From Treponema sp. (GTDB lineage: Bacteria > Spirochaetota > Spirochaetia > Treponematales > Treponemataceae), in NCBI GenBank assembly GCA_016287815.1, contig JAEEWW010000013.1:1-42856 (forward strand): DNA of 42,856 nucleotides, written 5' to 3'. This document shows positions 25,705-33,763 of the stretch, piece by piece. Below the pieces are notes generated by a model. That model ran no database searches. It was not told the origin of the DNA and was given only the letters and a program-made list of their open reading frames with translations. The stretch's first letter is position 1. Each line of letters starts with the position of its first letter. Both the position numbers and the translations under genes were made by a program.

Positions 25705-26562
25705 TTATTTTATAAACCCAAGGCTAAGCGGAACTTTTCTCTGGAACGCAGAAGAAAGAACATTTTTTTTGTCTATACACAAGGCAGTTGAATGCCCGCC
25801 GTCAAACATCAAGGCATTCCAGACTCCGTAATGAATTAAAATATCTGAAGTTTCTGAATAATTTAATCCTCTGCTTTTCTCAAAATCTGTACCTTCAACA
25901 ACAAGGATAAAAACTGTTTTTCCGTCCTTTGAAATTCCCAAAGCCGTCTGTTGTTCTTTATTATCAATATATTTTCCAGTTTTCTTTCCTTCTTTTACCA
26001 GCGGAAAAAATCCGCCCACAGTTAAAACAGCCGATTCTTCTGCAGAGGCTTCTTCAACTTCGTCTGTCTGACTGAAATAAATTCTTGCACTGTGATTTTT
26101 ATAAAAAGCTACCGATGCATATTTTGCAACAGGTTCAGAAAAAGTTATATTATTTTCTCTATAAACTCCGCTTATACGCCTTAAGTCTTTACGTTTTATA
26201 GGATTAAGTCCTTTATAAAAACTGTACGGACTTGTATTAATTGCAATATAAGAATCTGTCCGTCTGCTGAACTTTTTTGTTTTCTGCGCTTTTACAAATC
26301 CGTCTTCATATATTTTTTCAGGCATACAGGTAAGTACAGAAAAATTTTCAAGAGGAATTTTCACCAGATGAAAAATCAAAGGAAATTCAGCATCTATAAC
26401 TTTTACATAATCGCAGCCATTTTCAAGCTTTGTTTCTATTACGGACGCATCATCTGGAATTTCATAAACCGGCCAGTCATCCCGTCTTTCATATTTTCCG
26501 GAAAGCGTTGCACAGGACAAAAACAAAAAACAAGCAACCGTTAACAGTAACTTAAAAAACAT
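25705..26562 (-). CDS. Lipoprotein with phosphodiester-glycosidase (NAGPA-like) domain
   Basis: 285 residues. A lipoprotein signal with lipobox LFLSC (cysteine about residue 17) means it is probably lipidated and held in the inner or outer membrane. Residues about 85-280 match the phosphodiester glycosidase family fold: AINTSPYSF, the core ESAVLTVGGFFPLV, QQTALGISKDGKTVFILVVEG, and DILIHYGVWNALMFDGGHST. The last carries the typical DGGxS active-site pattern. Family members cleave sugar-1-phosphodiesters or act on wall polymers. It is divergent from the ABC ATPase gene. Confidence 0.85.
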   Translation of the reverse strand: MFFKLLLTVACFLFLSCATLSGKYERRDDWPVYEIPDDASVIETKLENGCDYVKVIDAEFPLIFHLVKIPLENFSVLTCMPEKIYEDGFVKAQKTKKFSRRTDSYIAINTSPYSFYKGLNPIKRKDLRRISGVYRENNITFSEPVAKYASVAFYKNHSARIYFSQTDEVEEASAEESAVLTVGGFFPLVKEGKKTGKYIDNKEQQTALGISKDGKTVFILVVEGTDFEKSRGLNYSETSDILIHYGVWNALMFDGGHSTALCIDKKNVLSSAFQRKVPLSLGFIK

Positions 26563-26569
26563 CTCAAAC

Positions 26570-26600
26570 AGTATACGAAAACTTGTTTTTAAAGTATACT
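26570..26600. promoter_or_regulatory. Inverted repeat in the divergent lipoprotein/ABC promoter region
   Basis: AGTATAC (26570-26576) and GTATACT (26594-26600) form a spaced inverted repeat in the 45 bases between the two divergent start codons. The right arm contains TATACT, a plausible -10 box only 7 bases before the ATG at 26608. That gene has no Shine-Dalgarno, so its mRNA could be leaderless. Could be an operator. Confidence 0.35.
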
Positions 26601-26607
26601 ATTTCAT

Positions 26608-27330
26608 ATGTCTGTTATTGAGCTTAGAAATATCTGCAAAACATATCAAATGGGTAAAATCGAAGTAAAAGCTGTTGACAGAGCTTCTTTTTCCATTGAA
26701 AAAGGTGATTTTGCCGCAATTTCAGGGCCTTCCGGTTCCGGTAAATCTACACTGCTGAATATTATCGGTTTAATTGATACTCCTACGAATGGTACGCTAT
26801 TTCTAAATGGAACTGATGTTTACAAAGATTTTGACTTTTCAATTACTTCAAAAATATCTTCTAAACTTGATAAAAAACTTACACTTCTGAGGCATCAGAA
26901 CATAGGATTTATTTTTCAGACATTTAACCTGATTCCAGTTCTTAATGTATGGGAAAATATAGAACTTCCATTAAAACTCGGAAAACTTCCGCCAGAGCAG
27001 ACAATGAGAAAGTCTCAGGAAAAAGAATGGATTTCCTATTTAATTGAAACAGCCGGACTTACAAACTGGAAAACCCATAAACCATTTGAGCTTTCAGGCG
27101 GCCAACGCCAGAGAGTTGCCATTGCCCGTGCTTTAGTAACAAAGGCTCCGGTAATTCTTGCCGACGAACCCACGGCAAATCTTGACTCTAAAAACGGAGA
27201 CCAGATTCTTGATTTGATGAAAAAACTGAACACCGATTTGGGAACAACTTTTATTTTTTCTACACATGATGCAAAAATTGTTTCTATGTCAAATCATGTA
27301 ATAAAAATTAAAGACGGACAGGTTCTGTAA
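26608..27330 (+). CDS. ABC transporter ATP-binding protein, LolD/MacB type
   Basis: 240 residues. Walker [13 protein letters not shown] near 40-50, Q-loop [20 protein letters not shown], signature [15 protein letters not shown] near 165, Walker [13 protein letters not shown] and H-loop STHD. The QTFNLIP and ENIELPL features are typical of ATPases pairing with FtsX/MacB-type permeases. No permease follows it on the plus strand, but two such permeases lie on the minus strand at 29549-32280, and it ends 6 bases from the end of their operon. It is very probably their ATPase. Confidence 0.93.
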   Translation: MSVIELRNICKTYQMGKIEVKAVDRASFSIEKGDFAAISGPSGSGKSTLLNIIGLIDTPTNGTLFLNGTDVYKDFDFSITSKISSKLDKKLTLLRHQNIGFIFQTFNLIPVLNVWENIELPLKLGKLPPEQTMRKSQEKEWISYLIETAGLTNWKTHKPFELSGGQRQRVAIARALVTKAPVILADEPTANLDSKNGDQILDLMKKLNTDLGTTFIFSTHDAKIVSMSNHVIKIKDGQVL

Positions 27331-27336
27331 ATTTTA

Positions 27337-28701
27337 TCAGTAATTTACATTCAGAAGTAAAGAAGTTCCTACCGTTACTTTTGCAGTATCGAAAGGCTCT
27401 CCGTATTCAATTTTTACACCATTTTTCCATTTTGCATGCGGGAAAATCCCTGAAAGAATAATTCCAGGTTCAGCAACACCTTTTCTTTCCTGACAGTAAT
27501 GCTTCCATGTTGAACCAACCGTAATGTTCCGATTTCTGCCAAGTCTTGAAATACCGGCATACATTGCAACCTTGCTTGAATGCGAAGTCGTTTCAGGCTT
27601 ATAAACATCCTGAAATTCAACATTAAAACCAAAAGCTGGACCAGAAGTTTCCCATAAACGATAGGTTCCACCTGTAAATGCCATCCTGGAAAAACCGTTC
27701 AAATCCGAATTATGAATCTGCTCATTTTTGGCAAGGCGTTTTCCAAATTCTTTAAGAAGTTCCTTATCATGAAGACACACAAGTTCCTGGGCATATAAAT
27801 CAAACCCAAGTATTGTACGTTTTACTTCTGCACCTATTACAGGATCCATATGCGTATCTTCGCCTGCTAAAACTACAGCCGATGATGCAGACGGATATTT
27901 TCTTCCAAAAAAATTAAACGATGTCTGTCCTATTATGACTTCAACAGAACCTGCATAAGACAAATCATTCTGTGTAGGATTTTCTCCGTTTCCTTTATAA
28001 AGGGCAAAAGCTGTAAAATTAAAAATACCGGCAGGAATTCTTAACTGCATAGAAGTGCCTTTTCTGCTGTCAGTTAAAATATTTGTACACAAGGCATCAT
28101 CATCTTCTTCAAACATTTCCGTATCAGAAAAAAGCCTTATATTTCCCCAGACAGTTTCTTTTTTTCCGGCAGTTATATAAAGATGAGAAAAAGGAGCATA
28201 ATCAAAATACATTTCATATAATTCAATCTGCCACTGTTTATTTTCTTTTTTCTCGGGGAATTTCGTTCTTAAAGTTCCTTTTAAGCTGAAAGTCTGATCT
28301 ATTCGTGTACTGAAAGATAAATCATTTAAAAATTTTACTCCGCTTGTAGCACCGCTGTTCCCGTCTTCGTTTACATAACCTGCACCAAGCTCCGATTCAA
28401 GGTGTCCTGAAAAATGCAAAGGAACAGTAAAATTATTACCTGAAATTGTAATTGTGTTTTTTTCAGTTTTTTCCTCAGAAACTACAGGAGTTTCAATATC
28501 TTCGGCATCTACAAAAAGCAAATCAAACTCATCTGTTACTGTTACGTCTGCACCAGCGGATACAACTGTACTTGCGGATACGTCAGAGGAATTTTCACTT
28601 TTCAACTCAGAACCTGTTTGTTCTGCAAAAATCAACATTGATGAGAAAAGTAAAAAAAACACTATCACAGCCGAGCGGCCGGCAAAAACTTTTTTATTCA
28701 T
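27337..28701 (-). CDS. Outer-membrane beta-barrel protein of the ABC/LolA cassette
   Basis: 454 residues. Signal peptide (FFLLFSSMLIFAEQ, about 14-27), then an acidic stretch with DEFDLLFVDAEDIE (57-70), then alternating hydrophobic beta strands ending in an aromatic residue (SLLLNVNY), as expected for an outer-membrane barrel. ITAGKKETVWGNIRLF resembles EGGKMKVVWGKGLKL in the barrel at 37553, suggesting a common family. It follows the LolA-like gene by 11 bases on the minus strand. It may accept or place a lipid or lipoprotein at the outer membrane. No Shine-Dalgarno is evident. Confidence 0.75.
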   Translation of the reverse strand: MNKKVFAGRSAVIVFFLLFSSMLIFAEQTGSELKSENSSDVSASTVVSAGADVTVTDEFDLLFVDAEDIETPVVSEEKTEKNTITISGNNFTVPLHFSGHLESELGAGYVNEDGNSGATSGVKFLNDLSFSTRIDQTFSLKGTLRTKFPEKKENKQWQIELYEMYFDYAPFSHLYITAGKKETVWGNIRLFSDTEMFEEDDDALCTNILTDSRKGTSMQLRIPAGIFNFTAFALYKGNGENPTQNDLSYAGSVEVIIGQTSFNFFGRKYPSASSAVVLAGEDTHMDPVIGAEVKRTILGFDLYAQELVCLHDKELLKEFGKRLAKNEQIHNSDLNGFSRMAFTGGTYRLWETSGPAFGFNVEFQDVYKPETTSHSSKVAMYAGISRLGRNRNITVGSTWKHYCQERKGVAEPGIILSGIFPHAKWKNGVKIEYGEPFDTAKVTVGTSLLLNVNY

Positions 28702-28712
28702 AACAGAAAAAA

Positions 28713-29522
28713 CTATTGAACGCTCATCATTTCAAGGAAAGGTTTGGAATAAACATTGTCATCTACATTTTTAAACACCGGATTTGTAATTGTAACCTGT
28801 GTCTGTTCATACTGAACCTTCCCATCAATTTTTTTACCGCGAAGATTATCAAGAATCACCATAGAAACCGGAATAGAATATTTTTTTCCGTTGCCTTCAA
28901 CCGCCTGATAAGAAGGAATTCCTGTTGTACGCAAAAGCTGACCTGAACTTGAATAATCTTCTTTTTTGCGTACAAGACCGTCTTCTTTAGTAACCCAAAG
29001 TTTTACAACGGGATAGTCAACATCATTTTCTTTAGCCTTTAAATTATAAAGAATGCATTTGAATTTTGATAAAGTAACTTCCTCTGCACTTTCAATCGAA
29101 TAACTTGAATAATACTTCTGCGGCATAAAGTCTGAATTATTTGCATTTGTTCCCTGAAATTTTTCACGGGCACTGGTAAAAGTAAAACGCTTGTCAGCAG
29201 GATCAAAAAACCATATTTTACCGTCTACCTGAAGGTATCCTTTACCTTTATCAGCTGCAGGAGAATTTACAAGGATTGTCCATTTTGACTGGGAATCCCT
29301 ACGGTACATTGTTGCTTCAGTCTTATACTTTCCGTTACCTGGTTTTACCTGAACAACTGTATAATGACCTGTAAAATCTATATTGTAAAAAGCCGTACTT
29401 TCTTCAGCAGTTTTTAAAAGTTTTTCCGCTTCAGCTCTAGAAAAAGCCTGTGAAAAAACAGCAGTGGAAGCAAACAAATACAGTAAAGCACAGGACAGTC
29501 TGCAAATAATTCGTTTTTTCAT
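28713..29522 (-). CDS. LolA-like outer-membrane lipoprotein-sorting protein (ABC cassette)
   Basis: 269 residues from ATG 29522, chosen because GGAG lies 6 bases upstream and a signal peptide follows (MKKRIICRLSCALLYLFAST); the longer open frame upstream is a read-through of the permease end. The mature part is a LolA/LppX-type half-barrel: FTGHYTVVQVKPGNGKYKTE, WTILVNSPAADKGKGYLQV, DGKIWFFDPADKRF, VVKLWVTKEDGLVRKKEDYS. It is probably a periplasmic carrier of acylated cargo between the FtsX-type permeases and the outer membrane. Confidence 0.85.
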   Translation of the reverse strand: MKKRIICRLSCALLYLFASTAVFSQAFSRAEAEKLLKTAEESTAFYNIDFTGHYTVVQVKPGNGKYKTEATMYRRDSQSKWTILVNSPAADKGKGYLQVDGKIWFFDPADKRFTFTSAREKFQGTNANNSDFMPQKYYSSYSIESAEEVTLSKFKCILYNLKAKENDVDYPVVKLWVTKEDGLVRKKEDYSSSGQLLRTTGIPSYQAVEGNGKKYSIPVSMVILDNLRGKKIDGKVQYEQTQVTITNPVFKNVDDNVYSKPFLEMMSVQ

Positions 29523-29548
29523 AAAATCTCCATTTTGCCAGTTACAAT

Positions 29549-30838
29549 TTAACCTGTTACGGCTAGAGCCTGGCAGGGTGTCATTTTTACGGTTTTCTGT
29601 ACAGCAAACAAAACTGCAATGGTTGTGGTTACTATTACAATCAGGCAAATCGCAAAAATCGAAAAAATATCTATTACAGGTATAATTACACCTTTTGAAA
29701 GAAAAATATCAAAAGCCGGTATAAAAGAAAAATTAACAAATTTTGTAAAATAACACAACAAAAGGGAAAGCAAAAAACCTGCAAAACATCCGGTAACAAG
29801 CAGAACAAAATTTTCAGAAAGAAGTATTTTGCGGATTCCATTGCGATTCATGCCGATTGCCATATATATTCCTATCTCGTTGCTTCGTTTCATAACAAGC
29901 ACGCGGTAAGTTGAACTGATACCTATTATAATAATAAGAACAAGAGTATAGATTATAAAACCAGAAATTCCGTTCATAGCATCAATCAAAATTTCAACTT
30001 CTTTTAGATTTGATTTTAAAGGAATAAGCGCATAAGTTGGAGTCGGCAATACTCTTTCATCAATAAGTTTTCTGTAAAAAATATTCTTGTCATCTACCTG
30101 CTCAAACATATTAAACTTTTGTTCAAGCATCGATTGATAATAATCAACATTCAAAGCATCTTTATCATGTTCAGGAAAAGAAATTACAATACGGTTACAG
30201 GCTTCCCTTTCCATTCCGAATGCATCCTTCAGCACATTAACATCCATATAGGAAGTATACATGCCAAAAAGACTTGAATCTGAAAATATTCCTTTTACTT
30301 CAAGTTCAACAGTATTTATATAATCGTGTCTGTCTCTAAGCATAAGGATTACGGTATCACCGGTATTGCACTCAAGCATTTCTGCAATCGGTTTAGAAAG
30401 TAAAATTCCATTTGTATCTGCCATATTTTGCGCAGAGCCTGAAACAAATGTAAAATATTCAAAAAGGTTCTTTTCTCTTTTAAAATCAACGCCTTTTATA
30501 ACTCTCTGACGGACTCCAAGGCCTTCAAAATATAAGGCCGCATACTGTGCGTCAAAATCAAAGCGCTGGGAAATAACAGCCTGTTTCGGAAAAACATCTT
30601 TAAGTTTTTCAATCATTCCTTCGGCATCTGGAAAATACAATTCATTATTTCCGCCTATAAACTGCAAGTCTCCGCCATAATAAATTTTTGCTTTCATGCG
30701 CAGCGAATCAAGCATTCCGTTTATTACAAAAACACTGAAAAGAGAAATGCCGACACCAATTGCGCAAACCAGAAAAAGCGAAAGATACTGGCGTTTTCTA
30801 AGTAAAAGTGAACGTAATCCAAGTATAAAATGCGTCAT
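29549..30838 (-). CDS. FtsX/LolC-like ABC permease, second of pair
   Basis: 429 residues. One N-terminal membrane helix (YLSLFLVCAIGVGISLFSVFVI), a large periplasmic domain (about 45-275), then three helices, with the cytoplasmic coupling segment MKRSNEIGIYMAIGMNRNGI between the second and third, as in MacB/LolCE permeases. ATG overlaps the stop of the preceding permease (ATGA) with GGAG upstream. It should form a heterodimer with the 481-residue permease and use the ATPase at 26608. Confidence 0.9.
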   Translation of the reverse strand: MTHFILGLRSLLLRKRQYLSLFLVCAIGVGISLFSVFVINGMLDSLRMKAKIYYGGDLQFIGGNNELYFPDAEGMIEKLKDVFPKQAVISQRFDFDAQYAALYFEGLGVRQRVIKGVDFKREKNLFEYFTFVSGSAQNMADTNGILLSKPIAEMLECNTGDTVILMLRDRHDYINTVELEVKGIFSDSSLFGMYTSYMDVNVLKDAFGMEREACNRIVISFPEHDKDALNVDYYQSMLEQKFNMFEQVDDKNIFYRKLIDERVLPTPTYALIPLKSNLKEVEILIDAMNGISGFIIYTLVLIIIIGISSTYRVLVMKRSNEIGIYMAIGMNRNGIRKILLSENFVLLVTGCFAGFLLSLLLCYFTKFVNFSFIPAFDIFLSKGVIIPVIDIFSIFAICLIVIVTTTIAVLFAVQKTVKMTPCQALAVTG

Positions 30839-32280
30839 TTTTTAGCTCCGTTCATTGCAGAAACAGGACTTACATTTAATGCAGTTTTTAACGGGTAAAT
30901 CCATCCGATTATTCCAAGGAACAGCGCAAGCATAAGTGAATTTCTTAAATTAGAAAATGTAATCTGCGTAATAAGATGATTCCCACCAAATAGCTGAATA
31001 AGGAAACTGTTGTTAAATGAAATATTAAATGCAGATATAGCTGATGAAATCAGAGTTCCAAGAATATCACCTAAAACACCTGATAAACCGGTAATAATAA
31101 TGGTTTCGCACATAAAAAGGAGGGCAACAAACAGTTTGGAAGAACCAATTGCGCGCATTGTACCTATTTCATTTATCCGGTCAAGGACATTAATTACAAG
31201 TGCATTGTTTACAACGATAAAGCCTGCAAATAAAATTATTAAAATCCCGGCATTAAAAATTATACGCATCCAATAAAGATACATTGCATTGCGGCCTGCC
31301 GCATAGCGCCATGAAACAGCTTCTATCTGCCAGCCATTCTTTTTAAACTGTTTATTAAGGGACTTTATTATCTTTCCAGTCTTCGTGTTTTCTTTAGCAG
31401 AACAGATGATAAAATTCCACGAAGCTGAATCTTCAATTACAGGAGCATCTGCAACAAAATCAACTTCTTCTGCCGATGTTACAGAATCAGCTATGTCTTC
31501 AACAACAGCATCCGTATCAAATGCATCTTCAAAAAGACTGTCAAAATCATCCGTTGAATCAACCAATAAATCAGTTTCACTTTCTTCTATATCTGAATCA
31601 GAAACAGTCTGTGTAATATTCATAATTGAGCGGACAGTTTCAGGATTAACAATACAGAATTTCATCATAATATCGTGGGGAACTTTCCATTCATAAATAC
31701 CGGTAACAGGAACTGCCCGAATTCTAAATGTTGGTCCGTCTACAACCGTAAACTGAATTGTATCACCTGCTGAAACTGAAAGGTTTGAAGCAATCTGTTT
31801 GCAAAGCAAAGCACCTTTTTCGCCAGAAGCAAAAGCAGAACCGTCAACAATCCTAATCGAAGGCATTAATTTTACATATTCGGAAGAATCTACACCAAAA
31901 ATATAAAGAGGTGTTCCTGCCCCGTTGTTTTCAGCAAAACCAGTCCCGGTAATCTGCGGGATTATGGATTTTATCCGAGGATTCTGCAAAAGGAGTTTTT
32001 TTATTTCTTCATAAGGAACGAGAGTTTCAATTTTAGAAAGCTGACCTGTGACAGGAGTTTCATCGCCAAAAAGCGAAAGCTGTACATTTGCTTTAGGCCG
32101 GATTACAAAATCACCTGTAAAACTGTTTTCAAAAACCTCTTCTATACCGAATTCAGTGCGGTCAAAAACTGAATTAGATACTACAAGCAGCGCAATAGAA
32201 AATGAAATAAATAAAACAATAGCAAAAGATGATTTTCTGGAAACAATATTTTTTATTGCAAGGCTAAAAATAGTAAACAA
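30835..32280 (-). CDS. FtsX/LolC-like ABC permease, first of pair, with acidic insert
   Basis: 481 residues. Starts at a TTG (32280) supported by GGAG 7 bases upstream. MacB/LolC topology: helix near 18-40, periplasmic domain to about 340, then three helices with the coupling segment VLDRINEIGTMRAIGSSKLF. Residues about 227-287 are a strongly acidic insert containing DDFDSLFEDAFD (244-255), not usual in the family. A short hairpin GGCAT/ATGCC lies just before the ribosome site. Co-translated with the second permease. Confidence 0.9.
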   Translation of the reverse strand: MFTIFSLAIKNIVSRKSSFAIVLFISFSIALLVVSNSVFDRTEFGIEEVFENSFTGDFVIRPKANVQLSLFGDETPVTGQLSKIETLVPYEEIKKLLLQNPRIKSIIPQITGTGFAENNGAGTPLYIFGVDSSEYVKLMPSIRIVDGSAFASGEKGALLCKQIASNLSVSAGDTIQFTVVDGPTFRIRAVPVTGIYEWKVPHDIMMKFCIVNPETVRSIMNITQTVSDSDIEESETDLLVDSTDDFDSLFEDAFDTDAVVEDIADSVTSAEEVDFVADAPVIEDSASWNFIICSAKENTKTGKIIKSLNKQFKKNGWQIEAVSWRYAAGRNAMYLYWMRIIFNAGILIILFAGFIVVNNALVINVLDRINEIGTMRAIGSSKLFVALLFMCETIIITGLSGVLGDILGTLISSAISAFNISFNNSFLIQLFGGNHLITQITFSNLRNSLMLALFLGIIGWIYPLKTALNVSPVSAMNGAKK

Positions 32281-32374
32281 AAGTAATCTCCGCCGGCATT
32301 AACCTATGCCACCATTCAATAACGAATATTATAAAAAATATCCTTAAAATTTAAAGCAGTTTTTAAAACTGTGT

Positions 32375-33451
32375 TTAACGCTGTCCTTTTTCAAATTTTC
32401 TTGTAAGTCTTCTGGTAATGTTTTTTTGTTCTTTATTAATGCGACGGTTTACCGCCCTGTTTATATAATGCAAAGTAGAAAAAATCAGCAGAATAAAGGC
32501 AAAAGAAAGAAGCAGAAGAACTGTACCTTCAAAAGTTTTCAAATACATGGCAAGCCCTACAGAAAGACAGATTAAAACCTGAATTCCAAGCAAAACACCG
32601 AGAGCACCTTTTTTAGAAAGTCCGATATTCATGAGTTTATGATGAACATGGGATTTATCAGGTGAAAAAATAGAGCGGTGTTCCCGTGTTCTTCTCCATA
32701 TGGCAGCAATTGTATCTGTAAGAGGAATAGAAGCAAGAACAAGCATGATTAAAAACTTATTATATTCATAATTCAAGGTTGAATAAAACAAAGGACAGAC
32801 AGCAGCAAAATAACCTAAAAACTGACTTCCGCCGTCACCAAGGAAAATTTTTGCAGGAGGCTTGTTGTAAACCATAAAACCTGCTATTGAACAGGAAAGA
32901 ATAAGACATATTGCAGAATAATCAACAGCAGAGCGTGCAAAAACAATATGAAGGGTTGCAAAAATCAGAAAAGAAATTCCTGAGCACAGCCAGTCAAGCC
33001 CGTCTATTAAATTAAACGCATTTATTACGCCAACAATCCAGAAAAACGTAAAAATCTGTCCTACCAGCGGAGGAACCTGAATAAACAAAATCTGTTTAAA
33101 CCTGTATCCGCCGGAAACAACAATAAAGGCTGCCGTGCACTGAATCAAAAATTTAAGTCTGGCCCTTAAATTGATAAAATCATCAAGCACGCCCATTACA
33201 AAAATCATAAATGCGCCAATCCACATAAAAACCGGGAAAAGCATGTGCGATGTAGAAAATGCAAAAATATATACAAAAAAAGAAATTGAAAAAGAAATAA
33301 ATATTGCAACCCCGCCAAGTCTTGGAACTTTGCCTGTATGAATCTTACGCGCATTTATTGAATCATAAACATTAAATTTTTTGCAGAAGATGAAAATTAA
33401 CGGTATGAGACCTAACGAAATAATAAATGCAGCCAGCGAAGTATATATCAT
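32375..33451 (-). CDS. Undecaprenyl-phosphate glycosyl-1-phosphate transferase, WecA/TagO family
   Basis: 358 residues with about ten membrane helices. MraY/WecA motifs are present: KIHTGKVPRLGG near 36-47, GVLDDFINLRARLKF, NAFNLIDGLDWL, IFLGDGGSQFLGY and the HxHH motif SHVHHKL. It loads a sugar-1-phosphate, usually HexNAc-1-P, onto undecaprenyl phosphate, starting a surface glycan. The last conserved residue of DGLDGL is Trp here. The C-terminus is basic. AAAAGG lies 4 bases before the ATG. It is divergent from the MMPL gene; its 94-base gap to the permease gene holds a weak CAGTTT/AAACTG hairpin. Confidence 0.93.
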   Translation of the reverse strand: MIYTSLAAFIISLGLIPLIFIFCKKFNVYDSINARKIHTGKVPRLGGVAIFISFSISFFVYIFAFSTSHMLFPVFMWIGAFMIFVMGVLDDFINLRARLKFLIQCTAAFIVVSGGYRFKQILFIQVPPLVGQIFTFFWIVGVINAFNLIDGLDWLCSGISFLIFATLHIVFARSAVDYSAICLILSCSIAGFMVYNKPPAKIFLGDGGSQFLGYFAAVCPLFYSTLNYEYNKFLIMLVLASIPLTDTIAAIWRRTREHRSIFSPDKSHVHHKLMNIGLSKKGALGVLLGIQVLICLSVGLAMYLKTFEGTVLLLLSFAFILLIFSTLHYINRAVNRRINKEQKNITRRLTRKFEKGQR

Positions 33452-33763
33452 AAACCTTTTCCCGAAACCACCGTACCAATACTATACGCACGTACAGGGG
33501 GTATTTATTACCCTTTTTTGTTTGAACTTTTTCCTATTCTAACATAGAGCATAAATCTCTTCAATCAGAATTAAGATTTTATAAAGGTAGATTTTCCAAC
33601 AGTACCTGAAACGAAAATTCCCTAAACGCTTGACGTTTTTTTTTAACCGCATTATATTTCTATCTGTATTGGTTCAAATACTTAAACCTTTAATCACTTA
33701 AACCGATACAGCGCAGGAACATCAAAATACCACGCGCAATATTGACTTTTTATGGGAGAGATT
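33452..33763. other. Intergenic region between WecA-like and MMPL genes
   Basis: No gene seen in 312 bases. It holds the plus-strand promoter at 33630-33658, an inverted repeat GGGTA/TACCC around 33500-33514, and a TATAGT -10-like box on the minus strand about 35 bases before the WecA-like ATG. The mRNA leader of the MMPL gene would be about 100 bases with no strong hairpin recognised. Confidence 0.5.
33630..33658 (+). promoter_or_regulatory. Strong sigma-70-type promoter for the MMPL operon
   Basis: TTGACG (33630-33635), 17-base spacer containing a T-tract, then TATATT (33653-33658). The best consensus promoter noticed in the window. It points toward the MMPL/LolA/barrel genes; the predicted start is near 33665. 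Confidence 0.75.

Noticed and set aside
27036..27233. Minus-strand open frame within the ABC ATPase gene
   Set aside because: Antisense shadow of strongly conserved ATPase motifs; no independent features.
29523..29648. N-terminal extension of the LolA-like protein at 28713-29522
   Set aside because: It overlaps the end of the permease gene and has no ribosome site, while ATG 29522 has GGAG and begins a signal peptide.
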